DNA of 32,805 nt from contig NZ_JNXI01000042.1 in the NCBI RefSeq assembly GCF_000717055.1, forward strand, positions 1-32,805, read 5' to 3'. Shown here one piece after another: positions 7,642 to 15,706 of the stretch. Numbering within the stretch: position 1 is the stretch's first letter; every line of letters begins with the position of its first letter. The translations under genes were made by a program, and so were the position numbers. The stretch comes from Streptomyces iakyrus. GTDB taxonomy: Bacteria; Actinomycetota; Actinomycetes; Streptomycetales; Streptomycetaceae. The notes under the pieces are model-generated. The model had not been told where the DNA came from. It saw nothing but the letters and a program-made list of their open reading frames with translations, and did no database searches.

Positions 7642-8598
7642 ATGACCGACCTGGCCATCGCGGCGCACGGGCTGCGGAAGAGCTACGGCGACAAGACCGT
7701 CCTCGACGGAGTCGACCTGGCCGTCCCGGAAGGGACGATCTTCTCCCTGCTCGGCCCGAACGGCGCGGGCAAGACCACCGCCGTCAAGATCCTCTCCACC
7801 CTGATCACCGCCGACGCCGGCGTGCTGCGGGTCGGCGGACACGACCTCGCCACCGACCCGCAGGCCGTACGCGCCGCGATCGGCGTGACCGGTCAGTTCT
7901 CCGCCGTCGACGGCCTGATCACCGGCGAGGAGAACATGCTCCTCATGGCGGACCTGCACCACCTGCCCCGGCGCGAGGGACGCCGCGTCGCCGCCGAACT
8001 GCTGGAGCGCTTCGACCTCACCGACGCCGCGAAGAGGCCCGCTTCCACCTACTCCGGCGGCATGAAGCGCCGCCTCGACATCGCCATGACCCTGGTCGGC
8101 GACCCGAGGATCATCTTCCTCGACGAACCCACCACCGGCCTGGACCCCCGCGCCCGGCACAACATGTGGCAGATCATCAGGGAACTCGTCACCGGCGGCG
8201 TCACCGTCTTCCTCACCACTCAGTACCTGGAGGAGGCCGACGAACTCGCCGACCGCATCGCCGTGCTCCACGACGGCACCATCGCCGCCGAGGGCAGCGC
8301 CGACGAACTGAAGCGGCTCATCCCGGGCGGACACGTCCGGCTCCGCTTCACCGACCCGGCCGCCTACCGGCACGCCGCCGCCACCCTGCGCGGAGTCACC
8401 CCGGACGACGAAGCCCTCGCCCTGCGGATCCCCAGCGACGGCAGCCAGCGCGACCTGCGCTCCATCCTCGACCGGCTCGACGCCGCCGGCATCGAAGCCG
8501 ACGAGCTGACCGTCCACACGCCCGACCTCGACGACGTGTTCTTCGCCCTGACCGGCCCGGCCGGCATCCCCGACCAGCCCAAGGAGACCACCCGATGA
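7642..8598 (+). CDS. ABC exporter ATPase, daunorubicin-resistance DrrA family
   Basis: The 318-residue protein has Walker A GPNGAGKT (~residues 38-45), a Q-loop GQFSAVD, the ABC signature YSGGMKRRLDIAM, Walker B IIFLDEPTTGLD, and the H-loop position replaced by TTQYLEEAD (Q where many ABC proteins carry H, as in DrrA-type exporters). A C-terminal extension of ~90 residues matches the DrrA class. It energises export of a hydrophobic compound with the downstream permease, whose ATG overlaps its stop codon (ATGA). The substrate is unknown: no antibiotic biosynthetic genes are adjacent. Ribosome-binding site GAAGGAG precedes the ATG. Confidence 0.93.
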   Translation: MTDLAIAAHGLRKSYGDKTVLDGVDLAVPEGTIFSLLGPNGAGKTTAVKILSTLITADAGVLRVGGHDLATDPQAVRAAIGVTGQFSAVDGLITGEENMLLMADLHHLPRREGRRVAAELLERFDLTDAAKRPASTYSGGMKRRLDIAMTLVGDPRIIFLDEPTTGLDPRARHNMWQIIRELVTGGVTVFLTTQYLEEADELADRIAVLHDGTIAAEGSADELKRLIPGGHVRLRFTDPAAYRHAAATLRGVTPDDEALALRIPSDGSQRDLRSILDRLDAAGIEADELTVHTPDLDDVFFALTGPAGIPDQPKETTR

Positions 8599-9386
8599 GC
8601 GCCCTCGGCCTCGCCCTCCGCGACTCCTCCACCATGCTGCGCCGCAACCTCCTGCACGCCCGGCGCTACCCGTCCCTCACCCTGAACCTGCTGCTCACCC
8701 CGATCATGCTGTTGCTGCTGTTCGTCTACATCTTCGGCGACACCATGAGCGCCGGCATCGGGGGCGGCGGTCCGGACCGGTCCGCATACATCGCCTTCGT
8801 CGTGCCGGGCCTGCTGCTGATGACCATCGGCAGCACCACGATCGGCACCGCGGTCTCCGTCTCCAACGACATGACCGAGGGCATCATCGCCCGCTTCCGC
8901 ACCATGGCGATCCACCGCGGGTCGGTGCTCATCGGGCACGTCGTCGGCAGCGTGCTCCAGGCGGTCATCAGCGTGGTGCTGGTCGGTGCCGTCGGCGTGG
9001 CCATCGGCTTCCGCTCCTCCGGCGCCGGCGTCCTGGAGTGGCTCGCGGCCTTCGGACTGCTCGTGCTCTTCGCCACCGCCCTCACCTGGGTCGCGGTCGG
9101 CATGGGCCTGGTCAGCCCGAACGCGGAGGCCGCCGGCAACAACGCGATGCCCCTGATCCTGCTGCCCCTGCTGTCCAGCACCTTCGTCCCGCTCGACGCG
9201 ATGCCGGGCTGGTTCCGGCCGATCGCCGAGTACCAGCCGTTCACCCCGGCCATCGAGACCCTGCGCGGGCTGCTCCTCGGGACCGGGATCGGCCACAACG
9301 GCTGGCTCGCCCTCGCCTGGTGCCTCGGCCTCGCGGTGCTCGGCTACTTCTGGTCGACCTCGAAGTTCAACGGCGACCCGAGGTAA
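8595..9386 (+). CDS. ABC-2 type exporter permease, DrrB family
   Basis: A 263-residue integral membrane protein with six predicted spans. These include LTLNLLLTPIMLLLLFVYIFG, AYIAFVVPGLLLMTIGSTT, VLQAVISVVLVGAVGVAIGF, a long LLVLFATALTWVAVGMGLV span, MPLILLPLLSSTFVPL and a final LALAWCLGLAVLGYF. It carries the ABC-2 pattern SSTFVPLDAMPGWFRPIAEYQPFTP near the C-terminal third. It overlaps the ATPase gene by 4 bp, so translation is coupled. With the ATPase it forms a DrrAB-like drug exporter under probable control of the divergent GbsR-type regulator. Confidence 0.92.
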   Translation: MSALGLALRDSSTMLRRNLLHARRYPSLTLNLLLTPIMLLLLFVYIFGDTMSAGIGGGGPDRSAYIAFVVPGLLLMTIGSTTIGTAVSVSNDMTEGIIARFRTMAIHRGSVLIGHVVGSVLQAVISVVLVGAVGVAIGFRSSGAGVLEWLAAFGLLVLFATALTWVAVGMGLVSPNAEAAGNNAMPLILLPLLSSTFVPLDAMPGWFRPIAEYQPFTPAIETLRGLLLGTGIGHNGWLALAWCLGLAVLGYFWSTSKFNGDPR

Positions 9387-9430
9387 CCGCCGTGGCCACG
9401 CGGGCCACCTCCCGCGAACGTCCCACCCCA

Positions 9431-9469
9431 GGGCGGCGTACACCGGCATCCCGCCGGAGTGCGCCGCCC
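9431..9469 (+). terminator. terminator of the ABC exporter operon
   Basis: An 8-bp outer stem GGGCGGCG/CGCCGCCC encloses a second hairpin CCGGC-ATCCC-GCCGG. It lies 45 bp after the permease stop and is followed by TTCCTCT. Confidence 0.7.
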
Positions 9470-9620
9470 GTTCCTCTGCCCGGGGCGAGATCCCGCACCG
9501 GGTCGACGCACCGCGCGGCAAGGCCGAAACGCGCCTCCGCGCGCACTCGCGAACCCTTGACAGTGCTTCCATCCGCGTCAAACCTGGGCGCAGAGCCGCT
9601 CGCCCCAAGGGGAGGCGAAG

Positions 9621-10226
9621 ATGCCTGCAGCGCGGGAATCCTTACTGGACGCCGCCTACACGGCGCTGGTGCGCCGGCCGTGGTCCGCCGTGCGGATGGT
9701 GGACGTGGCCGCGGCGGCCGGAGTGTCCCGCCAGACGCTGTACAACGAGTTCGGCAGCAAGGACGGCCTGGCCAGGGCGCTCATGAGGCGAGAGGCCGAC
9801 GGGTATCTCGCCGGGGTCGACCGAGCCCTCGCCGGGTACAGCGACGCCCGCGACCGGCTCACCGCCACCGCCGAGTGGACCGCCTCGGCGGCCCGGGACA
9901 ACGTCCTCGTCCGCGCCCTGCTCACCGGCTGCTGGAGCGAGCGGCTGCCCGCTCCGGCCCTGACGGCCGTGGCGTCCACCTCCGCCGTACCGGCCCAGCG
10001 CCGCGCCGACGGCCCCCTGCCCTCACCCGGTGAGTTCGTCGCCCTCGTCCGCGACCGGGCCGTCGCCTACCTGGCCGCCCCCGGCACGCCCAAATCCGAC
10101 ACCGCAGACCTGGCCCGCTCCTGCGAACTCGCCGTCCGGCTCGCCCTGTCGTGCGTGGCCGCGCCACCCGGCGAGGGCGGCGTCGCCGGCCTGGTCCGCA
10201 GCGCCCTTCAGCGGCAGGCGGGCTGA
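9621..10226 (+). CDS. TetR-family transcriptional regulator
   Basis: The 201-residue protein has an N-terminal TetR helix-turn-helix (residues ~5-50: ESLLDAAYTALVRRPW, then VDVAAAAGVSRQTLYNEFGSKDGL). It is followed by a divergent helical ligand-binding domain. Start: ATG at 9621 behind AAGGGGAGG. It is convergent with the SMR exporter gene, with a gap of only 7 bp. A TetR-type palindrome lies in the exporter promoter, so this protein may repress the exporter. It could equally be autoregulatory or act elsewhere. A TTGACA at 9557-9562 is a candidate -35 for its own promoter, but the -10 is poor. Confidence 0.92.
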   Translation: MPAARESLLDAAYTALVRRPWSAVRMVDVAAAAGVSRQTLYNEFGSKDGLARALMRREADGYLAGVDRALAGYSDARDRLTATAEWTASAARDNVLVRALLTGCWSERLPAPALTAVASTSAVPAQRRADGPLPSPGEFVALVRDRAVAYLAAPGTPKSDTADLARSCELAVRLALSCVAAPPGEGGVAGLVRSALQRQAG

Positions 10227-10233
10227 CCGGGCG

Positions 10234-10557
10234 TCAGTGCGCCGACCCCGACAACTGCAACCCGACCACGCCGATGATGACGAGACTGATCGACACGATC
10301 TTCAGCGTCGACACCAGGTCCCCCAGGAACACCATGCCGTAGATCGCCGTCCCCGCCGCGCCGATGCCCGTCCACACCGCGTACGCGGGACCCACGTCGA
10401 GTCGTCTCAGCGCCAGGGTCAGCAGGCCGAAGCTGCCGAGGGCGAAGACGCAGAACGCGATCGTCGGCCAGAGCCGGGTGAAGCCGTGGGACAGCTTGAG
10501 ACACACCGCGAAGCCGGTCTCGAGCAACCCGGCCACGATGACCAGCAGCCACGCCAT
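10234..10557 (-). CDS. SMR-family exporter, SugE/Gdx-like
   Basis: A 107-residue protein with four membrane spans. It has the SugE/Gdx signatures: G10 and the essential E13 in AGLLETGFAVCLKLSHGF, S42, and Y59 and W62 in AYAVWTGIGA. Gdx proteins export guanidinium as proton-coupled dual-topology homodimers. Position 16 is Phe, where E. coli SugE (by memory) has Trp, so substrate range is uncertain and quaternary-ammonium export is possible. GGGAGG precedes the ATG. No guanidine riboswitch is recognised upstream; instead a TetR-like palindrome is present. A single SMR gene, not a paired one, implies a homodimer. Confidence 0.9.
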   Translation of the reverse strand: MAWLLVIVAGLLETGFAVCLKLSHGFTRLWPTIAFCVFALGSFGLLTLALRRLDVGPAYAVWTGIGAAGTAIYGMVFLGDLVSTLKIVSISLVIIGVVGLQLSGSAH

Positions 10558-10585
10558 GAGTCGTCCTCCCGTATCCCACGTTCAG

Positions 10586-10599
10586 TGACCGCTCAGTCA
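10586..10599. promoter_or_regulatory. TetR-type palindrome upstream of the SMR gene
   Basis: TGACCGCTCAGTCA (TGAC-N6-GTCA) is centred about 35 bp upstream of the SMR start codon. It resembles common TetR operators. The rest of the 138-bp gap holds no gene. At 10631-10660 there is an AT-richer stretch with TTGCAT and ATGCAC elements. Confidence 0.5.
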
Positions 10600-10695
10600 G
10601 TTTCGTCGCGCTCGTCAGGCTTTGGCCAGGATTGCATCCGGCTTGCGTGCGATTATGCACTTACCGCCAGGACACCGGCACAAACAACGCGGAGG

Positions 10696-11706
10696 TCAGT
10701 CGCCTTCCTTGCGTTCGCGGGTGGCCAGCAGGCGGCGCAGCGAGTACAGCCGCGCGGGATCCGCGTGCCCCTCGGTCACCCAGGCGTCCAGCGCACAGTC
10801 CGGCTCGTCGTGACTGCACGCGCGCGGGCAGCCCTCGGTGCCCGGCTCCAGGTCGGGGAAGGCGTGGATGACCCGGGACGGGTCGACGTGGTTGAGCCCG
10901 AAGGACCGCAGGCCCGGGGTGTCGATCACCCAGCCGTCGTCGCCCGAGAGCGGCAGCGCCAGCGCCGAGGTGGTGGTGTGCCGGCCGCGGCCCGTCACCG
11001 CGTTCACATGGCCCGTGGTACGCCGTCGCTCCTCGGGCACCAGCGCGTTCACCAGGGTCGTCTTGCCCACGCCGGAGTGGCCGACGAACGCGGTGATCTT
11101 GCCGTCGAGCTGCTCCCGCACCCGGGCGAGGGCGACCCCGCTCTCCAGTTCCGCGCGGCTGGTGACGACATAGGGGATGTCGAGGTCCCCGTACAGCTCC
11201 AGCAGCTTCTCGGGCGGGGCGAGGTCCGACTTGGTCAGCACCAGCAGCGGATCCAGGCCGCCGTCGTAGGCGGCGACCAGACAGCGGTCGATCAGCCGGG
11301 GGCGAGGCTCCGGGTCGGCCAGGGCGGTGACGACGGCCAGCTGGTCGGCGTTGGCGACGACCACCCGCTCGAACGGATCGTCGTCGTCCGCCGTGCGCCG
11401 CAGGACCGAGGTGCGCTCCTCGATGCGCACGATCCTCGCGAGTGAGTCCTTCTTGCCCGTGAGGTCGCCCACGATGGCCACGCGGTCGCCGACCACCGCC
11501 GCCTTGCGGCCCAGCTCGCGGGCCTTCATCGCCATGACCACACGGTCCTCGACGAGGCAGGTCAGGCGGCCCCGGTCGACGGTGAGGACGAGTCCCTCGG
11601 CGGCGTCCTCGTGTTTGGGGCGGATGTTCGTCCGGGGCCGGGTGTTCCGGCGGCCCGGACGGGTGCGGATGTCGTCCTCGTCGGTGTGCTTGCCGTAGCG
11701 GCGCAT
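10696..11706 (-). CDS. rsgA: ribosome small-subunit-dependent GTPase RsgA
   Basis: A 336-residue circularly permuted GTPase that helps 30S subunit maturation and releases late assembly factors. The order of motifs is the RsgA hallmark: an N-terminal OB-fold, then G4 (LTKSD) before G1 (GHSGVGKTTLVNAL), then the G3 region DTPGLRSFGL. The C-terminal zinc knuckle is CPRACSHDEPDCAL. Start: ATG at 11706 with a weak AGGG upstream. It follows aroA on the same strand with a 17-bp gap, so the two are probably co-transcribed. This aroA-rsgA order is common in actinobacteria. Confidence 0.94.
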   Translation of the reverse strand: MRRYGKHTDEDDIRTRPGRRNTRPRTNIRPKHEDAAEGLVLTVDRGRLTCLVEDRVVMAMKARELGRKAAVVGDRVAIVGDLTGKKDSLARIVRIEERTSVLRRTADDDDPFERVVVANADQLAVVTALADPEPRPRLIDRCLVAAYDGGLDPLLVLTKSDLAPPEKLLELYGDLDIPYVVTSRAELESGVALARVREQLDGKITAFVGHSGVGKTTLVNALVPEERRRTTGHVNAVTGRGRHTTTSALALPLSGDDGWVIDTPGLRSFGLNHVDPSRVIHAFPDLEPGTEGCPRACSHDEPDCALDAWVTEGHADPARLYSLRRLLATRERKEGD

Positions 11707-11723
11707 GACGTGATCCCTGCGTC

Positions 11724-13040
11724 CTACGCCCCGAGCATCCCGGTCCACAGATCGGGGAAGTCGGGCAGGGTCTTGGCCGTCGTCGCCACATTCTCGATCT
11801 GCACGCCCTCCACCGCGAGGCCGATGATCGCGCCGGCCGTGGCCATGCGGTGGTCGTCGTAGGTGTGGAAGATCCCGCCGTGCAGCCGGCGCGGGCGGAT
11901 GTGCAGACCGTCCGCGGTCTCCGTGACGTCGCCGCCGAGTTCGTTGATCTCCTTGGTGAGCGCGGCCAGCCGGTCCGTCTCGTGCAGCCGCAGGTGGGCC
12001 ACCCCGCGCAGGGTCGACGGGGAGTCCGCGAGGGCCGCGACCGCCGCGATGCCCGGCGTCAGCTCGCCGACCTCGCCCAGGTCGACGTCGATGCCGTGCA
12101 CCGAGCCCGAGCCGGTGAACACCAGCCCGTACTCGGTCAGTTCGCAGGAGCCGCCCATCTCGGAGAAGATCTCGCGCAGCTGGTCACCGGGCTGCGTGGT
12201 GCGGGCCGGCCAGTCCGGGACGACGACCTTGCCGCCGGTCACCAGCGCCGCCGCCAGGAACGGCTGGGCGTTCGACAGGTCCGGCTCGATGACCAGGTCC
12301 CGGCCGAGCAGGGCGCCCGGCGAGACCCGCCAGACGTTCGGCTCGCCGCCCGACTCGGGCGTGTCCACCTGGGCGCCGACCGAGCGCAGCATGTCGACGG
12401 TCATGCGGATGTGCGGCATGGAGGGCAGCGTGGCGCCGGTGTGGCGGACCTCGACGCCCTGGTTGAAGCGCGGCCCGGACAGCAGCAGGGCGCTCACGAA
12501 CTGCGACGAGGAGGAGGCGTCGATGGCGACCGTGCCGCCGTCCAGGGCGCCGCTGCCGTGCACGGTCAGGGGCAGCGCGCCGCGGCCGTCGTCGTCGATC
12601 CGGGCGCCGAGCTGCCGCAGCGCGTCGATGACGCCGTTCAGCGGACGCTCGTAGGAACGGGGGTCGCCGTCGAAGCGGACGGGGCCGTCGGCGAGGGCGG
12701 CGACCGGCGGCAGGAACCGCATCACCGTGCCGGCGTTGCCGACGTCGACCGTGGCCGGGCCACGCAGGCCCGTGGGGAGTACCCGCCAGGCCTCACCCGT
12801 GCCGTCGGGGCCCACGCCTTCCTCGATCTCGATGCCCATCGCCCGCAGCGCGCCGGCCATCAGCAGGGTGTCGCGGGAGCGCAGGGGGCGGCGCAGCCAG
12901 CCGGGCTCGGACGCGAGGGAGGCGAGGACCAGGGCGCGGTTGGTGACCGACTTGGACCCGGGCACGTGGACCGTCGCGTCGACGGCTCCGCTCGCGTGCG
13001 GGGCGGGCCAGAGGGCGGTGTCTGGGGTGTTCGGGGCCAT
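11724..13040 (-). CDS. aroA: 3-phosphoshikimate 1-carboxyvinyltransferase (EPSP synthase)
   Basis: A 438-residue EPSP synthase that joins PEP to shikimate-3-phosphate, the sixth shikimate-pathway step. Family motifs present are [11 protein letters not shown] near residue 27 (phosphate-binding Lys), [12 protein letters not shown] (the glyphosate-loop region), the LHETDRLA Asp/Arg segment and TYDDHRMA. Length fits a monofunctional bacterial enzyme. It is the first gene of an apparent operon with rsgA. A TATAAA sits 8 nt before the ATG and no good Shine-Dalgarno is present, so the transcript may be leaderless. Confidence 0.95.
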   Translation of the reverse strand: MAPNTPDTALWPAPHASGAVDATVHVPGSKSVTNRALVLASLASEPGWLRRPLRSRDTLLMAGALRAMGIEIEEGVGPDGTGEAWRVLPTGLRGPATVDVGNAGTVMRFLPPVAALADGPVRFDGDPRSYERPLNGVIDALRQLGARIDDDGRGALPLTVHGSGALDGGTVAIDASSSSQFVSALLLSGPRFNQGVEVRHTGATLPSMPHIRMTVDMLRSVGAQVDTPESGGEPNVWRVSPGALLGRDLVIEPDLSNAQPFLAAALVTGGKVVVPDWPARTTQPGDQLREIFSEMGGSCELTEYGLVFTGSGSVHGIDVDLGEVGELTPGIAAVAALADSPSTLRGVAHLRLHETDRLAALTKEINELGGDVTETADGLHIRPRRLHGGIFHTYDDHRMATAGAIIGLAVEGVQIENVATTAKTLPDFPDLWTGMLGA

Positions 13041-13048
13041 GGCCCCAC

Positions 13049-13054
13049 TTTATA
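13049..13054 (-). promoter_or_regulatory. -10-like TATAAA just upstream of aroA
   Basis: TATAAA on the minus strand ends 8 nt before the aroA ATG, implying a transcription start at or one base before the start codon. No convincing -35 hexamer is seen at 17-18 bp. Confidence 0.35.
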
Positions 13055-13083
13055 AGCAGGCCGTCGTCCGGGTGCGGCGCCGT

Positions 13084-13137
13084 GGGGCCGGTCGCACCCG
13101 CGTGGTGCAGCCGCGCGGCGCGGCGGCGACCGGCCCC
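13084..13137 (-). terminator. candidate terminator after the M50 protease gene
   Basis: A 12-bp perfect stem GGGGCCGGTCGC/GCGACCGGCCCC encloses 30 nt of GC-rich, partly self-pairing sequence. It sits between the M50 gene stop and the aroA start. Confidence 0.5.
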
Positions 13138-13150
13138 CTCGGGGCGGCCG

Positions 13151-13873
13151 TCACATCTCCAGCAGCCAGCGTCCGCCGCCGATCAGCGAGCACAGCGACA
13201 CCGCGTGGAACAGGAAGAACCACAGGCCCGCCGGCACGTGCGTCAGCCGCGACAGCTGGTCGGCGTCCGAGTCGCCGGCCCCGCCCCGGGCCCGCTTCGC
13301 CTGGAGTTCGAAGGCGGGGCGGACCCCGCCGATCAGCAGGAACCACACCACCGCGTACGCGAACGCCGCCTGGACCTGAGGGCCGGCCAGCCAGGACACC
13401 AGCACGAACAGACCGCCGGTGACGAGCATGGTCAGGGCGCCGTAGGCGTTGCGGATCATCACGAGCATGGCGAGGAGCAGGGCCGTGGCCAGCCACAGCA
13501 GGAGCGTGATCCGGCCGGAGCCCAGCAGCGAGGCCCCGCCGAGGCCCAGCAGGGGCGGGGCCGTGTACCCCGCGGCCGCGGTGAGGATCATGCCGATGCC
13601 GTGCGGCTTGCCGCGGCTGACGGTCAGGCCGCTGGTGTCCGAGTGCAGGCGTATGCCCGTGAGGGTGCGGCCGGTGAGCAGGGCCACGAGCCCGTGGCCG
13701 CCCTCGTGGGCGATGGTGATGGCGTTGCGGGAGATGCGCCACAGGCCGTGCGGGACCACCACGGCGAGCGCGGCGCCCAGGGTCGCGAGCACCACCCACA
13801 GGTCGGGATCGGGCTGCGTGCCGGACACCTCGTCCCAGAGGGAGGCGAGCGAGGCGGTTGCGGTGCTGTCCAT
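13151..13873 (-). CDS. M50-type membrane metalloprotease
   Basis: A 240-residue polytopic membrane protein with the zinc motif HEGGH (in ITIAHEGGHGLVALLTG, ~residue 56-60) inside a membrane segment. This places it in the M50B-like (site-2 protease / SpoIVFB-like) group of intramembrane zinc proteases. About six spans follow. The second Asp-containing zinc-ligand motif is not obvious, so activity is unproven. The C-terminal ~40 residues include an arginine-rich cytoplasmic loop (QAKRARGGAGDSDADQ). It is divergent from the SRAP gene. No substrate is suggested by neighbours. Start ATG at 13873 behind GGGAG with long spacing. Confidence 0.85.
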   Translation of the reverse strand: MDSTATASLASLWDEVSGTQPDPDLWVVLATLGAALAVVVPHGLWRISRNAITIAHEGGHGLVALLTGRTLTGIRLHSDTSGLTVSRGKPHGIGMILTAAAGYTAPPLLGLGGASLLGSGRITLLLWLATALLLAMLVMIRNAYGALTMLVTGGLFVLVSWLAGPQVQAAFAYAVVWFLLIGGVRPAFELQAKRARGGAGDSDADQLSRLTHVPAGLWFFLFHAVSLCSLIGGGRWLLEM

Positions 13874-13976
13874 GTGCGGCGTTGGCTCCCTGTGGTCGGT
13901 CCAATGGGTGCGGCGCGCAGCGCCGTCGTTGAGGGGTGGTGGTCGGGCGACGGGTGGGCCTGGCAGTGTGGCACGT

Positions 13977-14792
13977 ATGTGCGGACGATATTCAGCGAGT
14001 CGTAGGCCAGAGGATCTCGCAGGAATCTTTGAGATCGAGAAGTGGGAGCCCGAGGAGACCCTCGCGCCGGACTACAACGTGGCGCCCACCAAAGAGGTCT
14101 ACGCCGTCCTGGACCGCCCCCTGAAAGACGCGGACGACCCGCGCCCGGTTCGGCAGCTGCGCACCCTGAAGTGGGGGCTCGTCCCGTCCTGGTCGAAGAC
14201 CCCCGAGGGCGGCGCCCGGATGATCAACGCCCGTGCGGAGACCGTCCACGAGAAGCCGTCCTACCGTCGTGCCTTCACCTCGCGGCGCTGCATCCTGCCC
14301 GCCGACGGCTACTACGAGTGGGTCACCGGCACCCAGGAGCGCGAGCTGGAGGTCGAGGGCAAGAAGAAGCGGCCCCGCAAGCAGCCGTACTTCGTGACGC
14401 CGGCCGACGGGTCGGTCTTCGCCATGGCCGGGCTGTACGAGTTCTGGCGGGACAAGACGCTGCCCGACGACCACCCGCAGGCCTGGTGGGTGACGTGCTC
14501 GGTGATCACCACGGAGGCCGAGCAGAGCCCGCTCGCGGTGTCCCCGGCCGACGGGCCGCGGGCGCTCGCCGAGATCCACCCCCGGATGCCGCTGATGCTG
14601 ACGCCGGACCGCTGGGACGCCTGGCTGGACCCCTCCCGCACGGACCCCGACGGCCTGCGCGAGCTGCTCGCCCCGCCGCCCGCCGGGCTGATGCGGGCCT
14701 ACCCGGTCGCCACGGCCGTCAGCAACGTCCGCAACAACGGGCCGGAGCTGCTCAAGGAGCTGGAAGGCCCCGAAGAGGGCACACTCTTCTGA
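13977..14792 (+). CDS. SRAP-domain protein (HMCES/YedK family)
   Basis: A 271-residue SRAP protein. The family self-cleaves to leave Cys2 at the N-terminus, which forms a thiazolidine cross-link with abasic sites in single-stranded DNA. The sequence begins MCGRYS, and the other conserved residues are present: the Asn in YNVAPT, the Glu in DGYYEWV, and the His in IHPRMPLML. The ATG at 13977 is fixed by the need for Cys at position 2; upstream in-frame codons are not part of it. No clear Shine-Dalgarno is present. Its stop is followed after 1 bp by the GTG of an alpha/beta hydrolase. It may serve DNA repair near the SigR locus; SigR control is not shown. Confidence 0.94.
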   Translation: MCGRYSASRRPEDLAGIFEIEKWEPEETLAPDYNVAPTKEVYAVLDRPLKDADDPRPVRQLRTLKWGLVPSWSKTPEGGARMINARAETVHEKPSYRRAFTSRRCILPADGYYEWVTGTQERELEVEGKKKRPRKQPYFVTPADGSVFAMAGLYEFWRDKTLPDDHPQAWWVTCSVITTEAEQSPLAVSPADGPRALAEIHPRMPLMLTPDRWDAWLDPSRTDPDGLRELLAPPPAGLMRAYPVATAVSNVRNNGPELLKELEGPEEGTLF

Positions 14793-14793
14793 C

Positions 14794-15450
14794 GTGACGC
14801 ATGTGACGAAGACCGCCGGCACCGCCACCGAGACCTTCGAGACCGACGCTGGGACCGCCCGTATCACCTGGCACGGCGCGAAGACGGCCCGGCTGGTGCT
14901 CGCCGTCAGCCACGGCGCGGGCGGCGGTATCGAGGCCCGTGACCTGGTGGCCCTCGCCGAGGTCCTGCCCGCCCACGGCGTGGCCGTCGCCCGGGTGGAG
15001 CAGCCCTGGCGGGTGGCCGGGAAGAAGCTGGCGCCCGCGCCGAAGACCCTGGACGCCGGCTGGCGCGGCATCTGGCCCGCCCTGGCGAAGCCGGGTCTGC
15101 CGGTGATCTCCGGCGGGCGCAGCGCCGGGGCCCGGGTGGCCTGCCGCACCGCGACCGAGCTGGGCGCCCGCGCCGTGCTAGCGCTCGGTTTCCCGCTGCA
15201 CCCGCCGGGCAAGCCGGAGAAGTCCCGCGCCGGGGAACTTCTGGGAGCCGGAGTGCCCACCCTGGTCGTGCAGGGCGGCAACGATCCGTTCGGGAAGCCG
15301 GAGGAATTCCCCGACGGGCCGTTCGAGCTCGTGGAGATCCCGTACGGTGACCATGGCTTCGCCGTGCCGAAACGGGCGGACATCTCGCAGGACGAGGCCG
15401 TGTCCCTCATCACGGACGCGGTCGTGGAGTGGACCGGGTCACTCGGGTAA
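14794..15450 (+). CDS. alpha/beta hydrolase, KANL3/Tex30-like
   Basis: The 218-residue protein has a compact alpha/beta-hydrolase fold. It shows an oxyanion region [13 protein letters not shown], the nucleophile elbow [11 protein letters not shown] (G-x-S-x-G, Ser near residue 110), the acid in [13 protein letters not shown], and the catalytic His in YGDHGFAVP. No signal peptide is visible, so it is intracellular. Substrate is unknown. Translation starts at GTG, one base after the SRAP stop, so the two are probably coupled. The downstream sigR promoter begins 8 bp after its stop codon. Confidence 0.88.
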   Translation: MTHVTKTAGTATETFETDAGTARITWHGAKTARLVLAVSHGAGGGIEARDLVALAEVLPAHGVAVARVEQPWRVAGKKLAPAPKTLDAGWRGIWPALAKPGLPVISGGRSAGARVACRTATELGARAVLALGFPLHPPGKPEKSRAGELLGAGVPTLVVQGGNDPFGKPEEFPDGPFELVEIPYGDHGFAVPKRADISQDEAVSLITDAVVEWTGSLG

Positions 15451-15457
15451 AGCTTCG

Positions 15458-15483
15458 GGAATGCCGGGGCGGCGGTCACTGTT
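15458..15483 (+). promoter_or_regulatory. SigR-dependent promoter of sigR-rsrA
   Basis: GGAAT at 15458-15462 and GTT at 15481-15483 are exactly 18 bp apart, the SigR consensus. This is the autoregulated promoter: SigR released from RsrA by disulfide stress raises its own transcription. It lies 59 bp upstream of the ATG of the long SigR isoform. Confidence 0.92.
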
Positions 15484-15541
15484 GTGCGGGACGTACGTGC
15501 TGGAGACCAGCACCGACGTCGTAGGAGAGGGAGTCCGCCGC

Positions 15542-15706
15542 ATGGGTTCGACCATCTGCCCGACCCGCAGCAGCCGCGCCGACCTGGACTGGACGGTGCT
15601 GCACGCGGGCAAGACCGCCCCTATTCGGGCGGCGGGCGGACCGGATCGTCGTCTATCCTCCGATTCGGGTGAGACCGGTCTCGGTCTCACGAGAGCATTC
15701 GAGGAG
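15542..15706 (+). other. N-terminal extension of the long SigR isoform (SigR')
   Basis: An in-frame ATG at 15542 behind GGAGAGGGAG adds exactly 55 codons to SigR. In S. coelicolor (from memory of published work) transcripts from the SigR-dependent promoter yield such a 55-residue longer, unstable isoform that amplifies and then quickly ends the response. The extension is rich in Arg and Ser and contains one Cys (residue 6). It is present here at the same length. Confidence 0.85.

Noticed and set aside
15347..15541. Extension of SigR upstream to ATG 15347
   Set aside because: This would overlap the hydrolase gene and include sequence before the SigR promoter. The isoform starts at 15542 and 15707 explain the known biology.
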